From assembly GCA_949752795.1 (NCBI GenBank), contig OX457056.1, positions 200,633,654 to 200,697,653 on the forward strand: a stretch of DNA of 64,000 nucleotides. Direction: 5' to 3'. The notes beneath the pieces were generated by a model. The model had not been told where the DNA came from, did no database searches, and saw nothing but the letters and a program-made list of their open reading frames with translations. The position numbers were made by a program, and so were the translations under genes. Below are positions 36,150-47,254 of this stretch, piece by piece. This DNA is from Hyperoodon ampullatus. Its lineage: Eukaryota; Chordata; Mammalia; Artiodactyla; Ziphiidae. Numbering within the stretch: the stretch's first letter is position 1; each line of letters begins with the position of its first letter.

Positions 36150-37640
36150 CAATCAGTTGTCCTTTAAATAAATTAAGAAAAGAAAAAAAGTCTTTCAATT
36201 TTGCCTGTACAATTACCATTTCTAGTGCTCTTCATTCCTTTCTATAGATCTGAGTTTCCTCCCGGTATCATTTCCTCTCAGCCTAAAGAACATCCTTCAG
36301 CATTTCTTGCAGTATAAGTCTGCTGACAACAAATCTGCTCAAATTTGAAAATAGTTTAATTTTACTCTCATTTCTCAAGGATATTTTGCTTAGTACAGTA
36401 TTTAGGATTGATGGTTTTATTCTTCTTCTTTCAAACTTTAGAGATGTTGTCCTATTCTTCTATTTCAAATGAGAAGTCAGCTGTCATTCTTTGTTGTATG
36501 TAATATCTTTTTCCTCTGGCTGCTTTTTTTTTTTTTTTAAAGAATATGCTGGGGGTAGGAGTTTATTAATTAATTTATTTATTTTGGCTGTGTTGGGTCT
36601 TCGTTTCTGTGCAAGGGCTTTCTCTAGTTGTGGCAAGCGGGGGCCACTCTTCATCGCGGTGCACGGGCCTCTCACTATCGCGGCCTCTCGTTGCGTAGCA
36701 CAGGCTCCAGACGCGCAGGCTCAGTAGTTGTGGCTCACGGGCCTAGCCGCTCCGCGGCATGTGGGATCCTCCCAGACCAGGGCGCGAACCCGTGTCCCCT
36801 GCATTGGCAGGCAGACTCTCAACCACTGCGCCACCAGGGAAGCCCCTCTCTGGCAACTTTTAAGAATTTTCTTTTTATCTTTGGTTTTCAGCGGCTGACT
36901 GAAGTGTTTAGGTGTAGTTTTCTTCATATTTACCCTATTTGAGGTTCACTAAGATTTTTGGATCTATGGGTTGATGTTTTTGACTAAATTTGGGAAAATT
37001 TTGGTCATTATTTCTTCAAATATTTCTTCCTCATCTTTCCCCTCTTTATGTGATTCCAATTAGACATGTTAAATTACTTGATATTGTCTCACTGTCACTA
37101 CAGCTCTGTTCTCCCCGTCCCCAATCTTTCTTCTTTTCAGTTTGTATAACTTCTATTTATCTGTCTTATAGTTCATTGGCCCCTTTCTTCTGCAGTATCC
37201 TTCCTGCTCTCTTAAGTCCATCCAGTTAATCTTTATTTCAGCTGTTGTACTTTTCAATTCGAGAATTGCCATTTGGCTCTTTTTAATAGTTCCATTTCTC
37301 TGGTGATGGTCCCTATCTATTCATTCATTATGGCCATCTCTTCTTTTAAATATCTGAACATATTTACATTAACTGTTTTAAATTCCTCATGAGCTAAATC
37401 CATCATCTCAGTCATCACACAATGAGTTACATTTTTTCCTCTACAGTATGTGTCACATTTTTGCTTGTCATATTTTCACTTCTTTGTATTCTAGTAATTT
37501 TTATTGTATGATATACATTGTATATGATATATTATAGATGGTCTGGATTATACTGTCTTCCTTTAATGTGTTGAATTTTGTTTTGACATTCAGTTAAACT
37601 ACAGGAAGATCCTCTTGATCCTGTTAGGCTTGGTTTTATA
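36150..37640 (-). mobile_element. Old L1 (L1M-like) fragment
   Basis: Antisense L1-like sequence ('ctttctatagatctgagttt', 'aatgagaagtcagctgtcat', 'aattgccatttggctctttt') interrupted by a CHR SINE at 36525-36846. Highly decayed. Confidence 0.6.
36525..36846 (-). mobile_element. CHR SINE, antisense
   Basis: T-run, 'ggctgtgttgggtcttcg', CHR body and 'cgccaccagggaagcccc' head. A short repeated ctctggc flanks it (36516 and 36847 regions). Confidence 0.85.
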
Positions 37641-38190
37641 TCATGTAGGTCGGGTTTTGTCCTGAGTCTTAAGGTACAGCATTTATTGTAGGTATTGTTC
37701 TTACTCCTAAAGTTGTCCTAGCTGGGGTCTCAAAGGAATGCCTGTAGTGCTCATCAAGATCTCTCTATTCTGGCCAGACTAGAAATCCAATATTTCTGAG
37801 CACTGTGCACCCTCAGGTATCTCTGCTCAGCTCTCAGCCCCACAGAAGCCACTCTGACTCAGGCCTCACAGAGGCTTGCCCTGTGCATGCCCGGCCCAGC
37901 CCTTGGCCAAAGACCTGAGATAAATCCCCAAGAAGATTCCTGCCCCTATATCCATTTGCTGCTGTCTCTCCTCCTTTACTCTGACCTACAAATCTCAGCC
38001 CTCTCAGACCTATGAAAACGAAAGCAGATGGCTGCTGTAATAAGCCATTGAGATTTTGAAGTTATCTGTTGCACAGCCAAAAAAAAAAAAAAAACGGACA
38101 CAGTGTGATATTAGCTGTTTTGACTGCATCAGCTGAACACTTCACTTTTCCATCAAACATGCATAACTCTTATTATCTGGGTAAACTATT
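37640..38190. other. Unassigned sequence
   Basis: No confident repeat; ends with an A-run near 38080-38095 that may mark an unrecognised retroposon tail. Confidence 0.4.
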
Positions 38191-38194
38191 ATCT

Positions 38195-38375
38195 TCTAAG
38201 ACCCAACTCATGATACCTACTCTATAAAGCCTACAGAATTAGTCCCTATCTCCTACATGCTCTACAGGGCAGGGATTCTCTTCATCTATTTTATGCACCA
38301 ATGTATATCAAGCACTTAGAGCACTGCTTGGTATGTAGCAGGCCCTCCATAAATAGTTGCAGAATTAATGATTTA
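38195..38375 (+). repeat. L2 3' end
   Basis: 'acagggcagggattctctt' ... 'tggtatgtagcaggccctcc' ... 'ataaatagttgcagaatta' matches the L2 3' terminal order. Confidence 0.65.
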
Positions 38376-38469
38376 ACACACTGAACTACTTTAAGTTATA
38401 TATCAAAATATATATTCATATTCCCAATGATCATGCTCCTCTTTCACACAGAGCTGTACAGGATCTCAC

Positions 38470-38527
38470 AGGACTCATTTCCACATTAGGAAGGTGGATT
38501 AGGACTCATTTCCACATTAGGAAGGTG
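38470..38527. repeat. Tandem duplication, 31-bp period
   Basis: 27 identical bases beginning aggactcatttccacatt at 38470-38496 and 38501-38527, separated by four bases. Confidence 0.92.
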
Positions 38528-38533
38528 CGCCAA

Positions 38534-38598
38534 AGTGAATCCGTGTCCCCTGCATTGGCAGGTGGATTCTTAACCACTGTGCCACCAGGGAAGTCCTT
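38534..38598 (-). mobile_element. CHR SINE head fragment without tail
   Basis: Only the tRNA-related head remains ('gtgtcccctgcattggcagg' to 'accagggaagtcc'). No T-rich tail is present on its left, where the tandem duplication ends. Confidence 0.8.
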
Positions 38599-38609
38599 CA
38601 TATCATTTT

Positions 38610-38960
38610 TAAAAAACAGGTTTATTGAGTTATAATTGACATGCTATATAATTAATCCATTCAAAGTGTACAATCTAATAGGTTTTAGTAAAGTCCCAGA
38701 GTTGTGCAACCTGCACCACTATCAATTCTAAAACATTTTCATCATTTCAAAAATAAACTCAATACCCATTAGCAGTCACTTCCCATTTCCCTCCAAAAAA
38801 CTCCCCATCCATCCCATCCCTAGGCAACCAGTAATCTTCTGTCTCTATAGACAGAAAGATTTGCCTATTCCATATAAATGGAATCATACAATATGTGGTC
38901 TTTTGTGGCAGGCTTTTCCACTTAGTATGGTATTTTCAAGGTCTTCATATAATTTTCAAA
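38610..38960 (-). mobile_element. Old L1 3' UTR fragment
   Basis: Antisense 'ttattgagttataattgaca' ... 'gcaacctgcaccactatcaa' ... 'ataaatggaatcatacaat', typical of an old L1 3' end. Confidence 0.7.
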
Positions 38961-39059
38961 TACAAAGCTTAAAACACATAGAATAATTAAGAGCACAGAT
39001 TACAAAGCCAGACTATCTGGATTTATCTCCTATCTCCACCCCATATTAAAGTTATATGG

Positions 39060-39416
39060 TCTTCCCTGGTGGCGCAATTATTAAGAATCCACCTGCCAAT
39101 GCAGCGGACATGGGTTCAAGCCCTGGTCCGGGAAGATCCCACATGCCACCGAACAACTAAGCCTGTGTGCCACAACTACTGAGCCTGCGCTCTACAGCCC
39201 ACAAGCCACAACTACTGAGCCCATGTGCCACAACTACTGAAGCCGGCATGCCTAGAGCCCGTGCTCCACAACAAGAGAAGCCATCACAGTGAAAAGCCCG
39301 CACACCGCAATGAAGAGTAGCCCCCGTTCACCTCAACTAGAGAAAGCCCACGCGCAGCACCGAAGACCCAAGGCAGCCAAAAAAAAAAAAGGAATAAATA
39401 AAATAAATTAATTTTA
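39060..39416 (+). mobile_element. CHR-2-like SINE (long form)
   Basis: 'cttccctggtggcgcaatta' head, full long body and an A/AAAT tail. Confidence 0.88.
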
Positions 39417-39433
39417 AAAAAATTACGTGATTT

Positions 39434-39701
39434 GGCTTCCCTGGTGGTGCAGTGGTTAAGAATCCGCCAGCCAATGCAGGGGATACGGGTTCGAGCCCTG
39501 GTCCAGGAAGATCCCACACGCCGCGGAGCAACTAAGCCTGTGCGCCACGACTACTGAGCCTGCTCTCTAGAGCCTGCAAGCCACAACTACTGAGCCCGCG
39601 CACCTAGAGCCCATGCTCCTCAACAAGAGAAGCCACCGCAATGAGAAGCCCGCGCGCAGCCATGAAGACCCAGCACAGCCAAAAATAAAATAAATAAATT
39701 T
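39434..39701 (+). mobile_element. CHR-2-like SINE
   Basis: Target duplication aaaattacgtgattt, at 39419-39433 and 39704-39718. It lies immediately after the SINE at 39060. Confidence 0.9.
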
Positions 39702-40061
39702 AAAAAATTACGTGATTTGAGGCAAGTTACTTAACTTCTCTGTGCCTTAATTTCCTCACCTATAAAATGGGTTTAGTAATAGAACCTGCCTCACAGGATC
39801 AGTGAAATTTAAATTTGTTAGTATACATAAAGCACTTAGAATAGTACCTTACATATAGTAAGCACTACACAGGGGTTAGCTGTTATTATTATTACTGTTA
39901 TCATCATCATCTGCATTAAAGAGAAGGAGATTATGGATAGATAGTCTCAAAATCTTTTTCATAGCTTTGGGATGTGTTTTGGTATTTAATAAGTTTTAAA
40001 ATGAGTGTCTCAGGAGAAAGAAGAGGGGAATGACTGCTAATGAATACAAGGTTCTTTTTCA

Positions 40062-40200
40062 GGGTGATGAAAATGTTCTGGAACTAGATAGTGGTGATGA
40101 TTGCACACCTTTGTAATGTACCCAAAAAAACCCACTCAATCACATACTTTAAAAGGGTGAATTTCACGGTTTGCGAGTTATATCTCAATTTTAAAAACTG
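40062..40200 (+). mobile_element. L1 3' end fragment
   Basis: 'gggtgatgaaaatgttctgg' to 'gcgagttatatctcaatttt', a common old L1 3' terminus. Confidence 0.7.
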
Positions 40201-40504
40201 AGTGGCTCTCTTGTTTCAGAAACTGCTGCACTTCAAGTAAAAAATAGTGAAGGCATACATGGATATCCTGCCTTGAAAAAAGCTAGAAATTTAAATAGCC
40301 TCCCTATTTCTGCCCCACCCCATCCCCAAGTTCTTCCTGTACTTATGTTTTAAAAATGTGTCCTCGCTATTAGCTGCAAATGGAGGGTAGGTAATACAGT
40401 GTTTGATTATGTGGACTTTCACTGGGCATGGCTACATAAAGGAGTAAATTTATGATGAGAAATCATTTTTGTTACTAAATTGTATTAAGTAATAACTACA
40501 TTCA

Positions 40505-40745
40505 CAACAGTTAAGAGCTCAGACTTAAGTCAGAGAGAATTAGGTTCAGTTTTTGGCTCTGCCGGTTGTCAAGCTATGTGACCTTGGGCAAGTCACTTAA
40601 ACCACTCTGAACTTTTGTTTCCTCATATGTAAACTGAAGATAACAATAGTAATTTATTTCATGGTGTGTTATGAGGATTAAGTTCTATCATGTGGGTAAA
40701 ACATTTAATACACTTCCTGGTAAACAGTAAGCACTCAGGTATTTT
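40505..40745 (+). repeat. MIR SINE
   Basis: 'ctatgtgaccttgggcaagt' followed by 'tttcctcatatgtaaactga' and a 'cagtaagcactcaggta' end. Confidence 0.82.
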
Positions 40746-40749
40746 GTAA

Positions 40750-41230
40750 ATGTCACCTATGAGGATGGTGATGATGATGAGGATGAAGGGGGAGGAGAAG
40801 GAGAACTGTCATCGTCTGGCAGACTGATTGTAACAATACTACAGATGAGGCAGCAACTTCTGGGTGGGGCTAACTGCTCAAAACGGTTACTATCTTTTTG
40901 AGAGGAAGGGGTAGTAATGTGACTCTCTGTTGTTACTGGTCACAAGGACATAGCAATTGACATCCCCTTCTACCCTAAGCTCTAAATGAACTGTGTATTC
41001 CCACAAGGATTTGGCAGCAGTTTCACTTACAAGATCCTTGCCTATGGGTCTAAGAAAACCTTTGCCAAATGCCTTCCAGGGATAGAAGAGGAATATGAAA
41101 TTAATTTATTTACTCTTCTAAAAAATCCCTCTACTTCTAGGAAAAACATTAACACTATTGTTGAGTCCTTCAAACTCATCTACCTTTGAAAAACTGTTCT
41201 TTGGCTTGACATTTACAATTTAAGATTGCC
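40750..41230. other. Unassigned intronic sequence
   Basis: Begins with a GAT/GGA-rich simple stretch (about 40760-40805); otherwise nothing recognised. Confidence 0.5.
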
Positions 41231-41234
41231 ACTG

Positions 41235-41640
41235 CCCTACTTTAGACTCTCACCATCTTTTCTTTGGGACCATGGCAATAGCTTCCTAATTGGTTACCTA
41301 CCAGTCTTATCTCCCTCTGTTCTATTTTCCACACTGCAACTAGGATTACTGTTTTTAAATACAAAATCTCATAATTCTTTACTGCTTGAAGTTCACAAGA
41401 GCATCCCATCCATCACTGGTAGGAAGTATCTAAAACTCCTGTGCAGATTGCACAAAGCTCTTCATGATCTGGTCCCCATGCATAAGTTTGGCCTCATTTC
41501 TGGACATTCTCCACCCACCATACACCCTACTCTAGCCTCATCAAAATACTGGCAGTTCTCTGCAAGGCAGTACAGCTTTGTAACACATATTATTAGAACA
41601 CAATACGTCTACAGACTGCTTTTCAAACATATTATCTCAT
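41235..41640 (+). repeat. L2 fragment
   Basis: 'cttcctaattggttaccta', 'ttccacactgcaactagg', 'cacaaagctcttcatgatct' are in L2 order. Confidence 0.7.
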
Positions 41641-41865
41641 GTGTGTGCTGTTGCTTCCTGTGATCAGGGTGCTTATTTTTGTTAACTGATCACTGCAAGG
41701 AAGAGCAATCAATAACTAGCAAATCACTGACACTTTTGCCAGTGTCTGACTGACACTTTTATTGTGAATAATAACTATATTTTACTTTTTAAGTATTTGG
41801 AGTAACCAGAAGAGAATGTTGACCAAGCCTGATTCCCACCTATGGAGTATAAGAATAAAGTTTGA

Positions 41866-42073
41866 GGGACTTCCCAGGTGGTCCAGTGGCTAAGGCTCCA
41901 CGCTCTCAATGCAGGGGGCCCAGGTTTGATCCCTAGTCAGGGAACTAGATCCCACATGCCATAACTAAGAGTTCGCATGCCACAACTAAAGATCCTGCAT
42001 GCGGCAGTGAAGATCCCGCGTGCCCCAACTAAGACCCAGTGCAGCCAAACAAATAAATATTAAAAAAAAAAAA
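41866..42073 (+). mobile_element. tRNA-derived SINE (older CHR relative)
   Basis: 'gacttcccaggtggtccag' head with a body of repeated 'gccacaactaa' motifs and an A-tail. Target duplication aagaataaagtttga at 41851-41865 and 42074-42088. Confidence 0.88.
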
Positions 42074-42089
42074 AAGAATAAAGTTTGAA

Positions 42090-43215
42090 CATACTGGTAA
42101 AATTCAACACAAAGATTTCCAGTAATTTACTGTTATTAATGCCTTTAATTAAAGCAAACCTCTTACTTAAGATAACCAGTTAATCTCAAAATAAAAGTAT
42201 AAGCAGGGCTGTAACAAATGTATTAAATATCCTTCACGTTCTATGTTAGATTTTTAGCCTTGGTTTATTAACTGTTCGGCTTTAAAACTAGATGAAAATA
42301 CTGACACTGAGATACTTTATTCTTACAGTCGTCAAGTCACTAAATAAAGCCAAACATAGCGTCACACTTCAACAACTTTCATTCTTTTTACTTTAATATT
42401 GACTGATTACCCTGCAGAATTACCACAGTTGACTAGCAGGTCAAGCAGCAAGACAACAAGAGAAACAAAACAAAACTGGACTTCTTCATGTCTACAGTGG
42501 TCCAGATATTATAATTACTGAACAACATCTAGACAGTGGCAGCAAAAAGACCAGGTAATGAACACTATAGGTTTGAAGACCATACGTATTAGCATTATGC
42601 TCCACAGTCTGGCTAGATGCTCAAGAATACAATACAGGACCCCCAACAGGAACTAACAAAGGTCTGGTTTTAATGTAAACTCACTCTCCTCTTACCTGAT
42701 CCTCCAGGGATTCTGTTTCCTGATAAGCAGATCTAAACTGTAAGATGATAATATCCCAAGGAGGTTCTGGCGCTGAGCCCCAGAAATCCTTAAAGCAACA
42801 GACACTGTCTAAAAGAAGAAAACCAGACCACTCACTTGCTTCTCTATTCTCTTCTCTGACTCTAGGGAACACGAAAATGTCTTGCCAAAGAGAAGTTATA
42901 AAATTCCTTCTGAGGCAAAATGTTTTTAAATAGAGATTGTCTGCTGTTGATTATGTCATTCCCTGTCACCTGGAACATTTTGGAAGACTCCTTGGAAATG
43001 ACCTCTGGGTCAGACCAAGCTATATGTGGGCTGGTGAATCCTTTCTATTTATGGAGGCTGAATAACTTGGAACCTCCTAGAGTGACTGACAAAAATGTAA
43101 ATTAACTCACAAGAGGACAATAAGGTTGCATCACAAACCATTTTTAAAAATCCAGAATGTGGGAAACTATATGACAAAATTCTTTAACAAAATCAACTAT
43201 AATCAAAAATTAAAA
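42090..43215. other. Unassigned intronic sequence
   Basis: No exon or confident repeat. Small open frames near 42681-43105 lack supporting features. Confidence 0.5.
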
Positions 43216-43219
43216 TGAA

Positions 43220-43545
43220 GGGCTTCCCTGGTGGCAAAGCGGTTAAGAATCCACCTGCCAATGCAGGGGACACGGGTTCAAGCCCTGGTCCGGGAAGATC
43301 CCACATGCAGTGAATCAACTAAGCCCGTGCGCCACAACTACTGAGCCTGTGCTCTAGAGCCTGTGAGCCACTACTGAAGCCCTTGCGCCTAGAGCCCATG
43401 CTCCGCAACAAGAGAAGCCACCGCAACGAGAAGCCCGCGCACCGCAATGAAGGGCAGCCCCGGCTCGCCGCAACTAGAAAAAGCCCACGCGCAGCAACGA
43501 AGACCCAACACAGCCAACAATAAATAAATTAATTAATTTTTAAAA
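43220..43545 (+). mobile_element. CHR-2-like SINE (long form)
   Basis: 'ggcttccctggtggcaaag' head and the complete long body to 'aataaattaattaattttt'. Approximate flanking duplication aaaaatt-aaatg. Confidence 0.88.
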
Positions 43546-43879
43546 ATTCAAATGGAAATGGAAGGAAAGGAACTTATCAATTAAAAGCTACTTAAGAAAC
43601 ATATTAGCTGAATGCAATGGGTGCCATTTCTTGGATCCTGATTCAAACAAATCAATTGTTTAAGAAATTGAGACAAATGGCAGAAATTTTGAACACTGAC
43701 TAGCTTCTTGATCATATTAAGGAATTACTGCTGCTGTTTTTTTAGGTGACAGTAATGGTACTGTTGTCATATATAAATAAAAGGGAATCCTTTTTGTTTT
43801 CTAAGTCGCTAGAACCAGAGGATCTACAAAACAGCAAAGGGAGGTGGAACATAGGAACCAACTCAGCTTTCTACATCTT

Positions 43880-44143
43880 TTTTTTTTTTTAATTTATTTT
43901 TGGCTGCACTGGGTCTCCATTGAGGTGCGCGGGCTTCTCACTGCGGTGGCTTCTCTTGTTGCGGTGCGCAGGCTTTCAGTAGTTGTGGCATACGAGCTCA
44001 GTAGTTGTGGCTCGCAGGCTCAGTAGTTGTGGCCCATGGGCTTAGTTGCTCCATGGCATGTGGGATCTTCCCGGACCAGGGCTCGAACCCGTGTCCCCTG
44101 CATTGGCAGGCGGATTCTTAACCACTGCGCCACCAGAGAAGCC
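43880..44143 (-). mobile_element. CHR-2-like SINE, antisense
   Basis: Target duplication cagctttctacatctt at 43864-43879 and 44144-44159, 16 bases identical. Confidence 0.92.
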
Positions 44144-44159
44144 CAGCTTTCTACATCTT

Positions 44160-44512
44160 AAATTGGGTTTTGGATACATGGACATTTATTGTATTGTTCT
44201 TTATTCATTTTTGCAAATCTTCAATACGTTATTAGGAAAAGGTCAAAAAGCCAAAGAATGCTACCTAGATTTGTAGTTTCAGAGCCTTTCCCTTTTTGAG
44301 GTGCCACCCGTTTCTGACTGTAGAGTCAACAACACAGGATCTGGGGAGGAGCTCCCTGAGCAGTCCCAGTTGCAGACAAAATCCTCCCAGCCCCTTCACA
44401 TCTCACAGAGCACTGGTGAGTAGTGCGGCGAACATGAAAAAAGCACAACTGTCAATAACCATGTGACCACATAAGTCACTCCTGTTCTTCAGTCACCTGC
44501 TTACCTGAGGCC
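44160..44512. other. Unassigned intronic sequence
   Basis: No recognised feature. Confidence 0.5.
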
Positions 44513-44514
44513 TG

Positions 44515-44760
44515 CTATAGCACACTGGTTAAGAGGGTGGGCTTTGGAGAAAAATAGATGTGAGTTTGATTTCCTGTTCTATCACTTAACAGCAATATAA
44601 ACTTTAGAGCAAGTTTCGTAACCAATTTGTACCCTAGTTTCTCCATATGCAAAATGAGGATTACAACAGCACCTTCCTTATAAAATTGTTCTGAAGATTA
44701 AATAGGAATGCATTTAGTACTATGACTGGCTAAAATATTAGCTGCTGTTATTATATTATT
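44515..44760 (+). repeat. MIR SINE
   Basis: 'agcacactggttaagagg' head and 'atatgcaaaatgaggattac' core. Confidence 0.75.
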
Positions 44761-45784
44761 GTTGTTGTTTTATATTCCTTTCCCTTCATTTGAATTCAGA
44801 CTGCTAGTGAAACCAAAGACATATCCATAATTATAATTAATAATATACTTATTGCTATCATCATTGTTGTAGGAAATAAAAAGAGACATCTGATTAGAGT
44901 AGAAAATAGGGACATGGAAGTAAATTAGAATATATTTGGACAGTCTGGATCAGATTCGGGGGCCAGGTAACAAGTGTCAAGCAGTAGAATAATAGTAAGC
45001 AAAATAATAGTAAAGTAGTATTTCAGGGCCATGACTCAGACAATGGTCTGTACAAGATAGACTGTGTCTATGGCACTGGGCTCCAGGACACCATTTTGGT
45101 GTATTTGTGGCAACCCAGTTTTGTTTTGTTTTTTTAGCACCCTACAGAGTGCTATTTCATATGATTGAGCCTTGCTTTATAATAAAGTGACCAGGTATAT
45201 GCAGCATGACTATTCATCATGACAATCCTGAACCAGATCCAGAAATGAGACAGAAATGCCAAAGGTTTCTGCATGGCTGGGGGTGGGAGGAAAGAATAAA
45301 CTAGAAAGCGGGAGGACACGGGGTGTGAGGCTAGGAGTTCAGCACAACTCGGCACATTCACTGCAACTTTTTCTGCTGATGGGACAGATCATTTATCGTA
45401 AGAGAATCAATCACCTCATGAAAACAATGCAGAGTGTGTGCTGGGCCCAGAACCCATGGCTAGAACGTCAGCAGTGACTATTCTCTCTGGGGCCCTACTC
45501 CCACCATGTGCTTGTCAGCAACACAGACATTCACACTCCACTTTCAGAAACCACAGACCCCACAGGAGCGGCTAAAACAGATGTAGAGAGATTAGCTCTG
45601 TGGCTGGGTTGACAGTTACACTTACAAGGTCAAGGAAGAAATGGGGACTCTACTAGTTTATTGAACCCATGCATTTAAAGGAGGCTAAGAGAACTTTCTT
45701 CCCTTACCCCTCCCTTAAGATTTCCCCTCTCTGTATCACAGAGCTGCCTCCTTACAGACTGACTCATTTTGTGGGTTCCATCTG
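44761..45784. other. Unassigned intronic sequence
   Basis: No recognised feature. Confidence 0.5.
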
Positions 45785-45960
45785 TTGAGGGCATGCTATG
45801 TACCAGGCAAGGCTAAAAGGTGCTTGGGATTTATCAGCGAATGAAACAAAGGTTCCTGCCCTTGAAGAACTTCCTCCTTGAGGGATGGGGAAGGCAGACA
45901 ACAGCATTTTAGGAAGTGACAGATGTTTTGGCAAAATGAAAAAGCGGGGTGAAGGGATGA
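45785..45960 (-). repeat. L2 3' end (antisense)
   Basis: 'gctatgtaccaggcaagg', 'aacaaaggttcctgccctt', 'aagaacttcctccttgaggg' reads as reverse-complement L2. Confidence 0.6.
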
Positions 45961-47250
45961 GGAGTGAGGAGGAGAGGGCAGTTGGATATTGAATCTACCA
46001 GCTGATAAGAATGTTAACTTAAAAATTCTGTCACTTCCTGCAATTTATTAAGACTCTCCCTCACCAGTCATCACACTAGCAGAAGGTGATTAGGGAAACA
46101 AGACAACAGCGTTGGGTTTATTTCAGGGTCAAAAGAAAATAAATTACAACTATTTTCTTCATACTTTTTATTTTCTGAAAGATGAATGCAAATGTGGCCT
46201 AAAGAAGGAAGGTGCTAACTGAACTGAAGCAAAGTGACATCAAATAGACTTCTCCCCTTCCTCTCCTCCAAGCTAGTCTTCGGTCTGCTGGCACGTGGCC
46301 TATGACTTCTCCATACTCTGAGGCCGGACTGCCTGTGCACTCCCACACAGCCTGTTCGAAATGTCCAAGTCATCAGCAAACTGTAACCCCAGCCCTATAA
46401 GCTAATCATATCTTTCTTATTGCTTCTTTTTGGAAGATCAATCAAAGCAAGACAAACAAGAGTTGATGGCCTAAGGCTGAAAAACGAGGGGTGCTAAAAA
46501 ATTATATAGCCCAATGTTAGGTGCATTCTCCTCCTCCACAAAGTAGCCCCTCTATTCCCACCCCCCAAAAAAAGATCAGAGAGAGAGAAATAAACATTTT
46601 AACAGGGGTTGATGCTAAAAGGCAGGATTAAAGATTTGCATTTCTATTTGCAAATTTTCTACAATTAAGAGGTATAATTTTTATAATAAGGGGAAAATAG
46701 TTAAAAAAAACCCAATCATGAACCAAAAGAGATAGCCCTGAGACTCTACTGCACAACACCCTAGCAGTTATGGCTGCTAAAGAGCTACCTGCTGAACCAC
46801 GTCAATATTTTGTGAGATATACTTAGGTGAGATTTATACCCGGAGCAGAGAGTGATCCACAGAGTAAGGAAACTATAATTTTACATATCTTATATTTACA
46901 ATCATGCTGACGACTACAGTTATGCTGAATATGGCGCTCTCATTCTTCATGACAGCTTTTTAAATTCTGACTCAAAGCAGGAGGAAAAAGCTGATCTGAT
47001 GGTGAAATAAGCTTATATTGGAATTGTGAGATGTTTACCATAAATTTATATACATAGGGTTCAGAAATATTGAAGACTTTTATTAATCTTCTTATGCTTG
47101 AAGCTTAAGCTTAGCTTAGGATTTTGGGTTGCAGCCTCCTGATGCCATGTTATTTCTTTGGAGACAAATCCTGAAAGAGTATTTGACAATGCTTAATACA
47201 CATTTATGATGAAAATGCTCAGTAAACTAGGAATACATAAAGGAGAACAC
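45961..47250. other. Unassigned intronic sequence
   Basis: No recognised feature. Confidence 0.5.
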
Positions 47251-47254
47251 CTTA

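Larger units (their letters stand above)
38985..39900 (+). repeat. MIR interrupted by two CHR SINEs
   Basis: The MIR head at about 38985-39058 resumes at 39716 ('gaggcaagttacttaactt') and continues to about 39900. The SINEs at 39060-39416 and 39434-39701 lie between. Confidence 0.75.
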
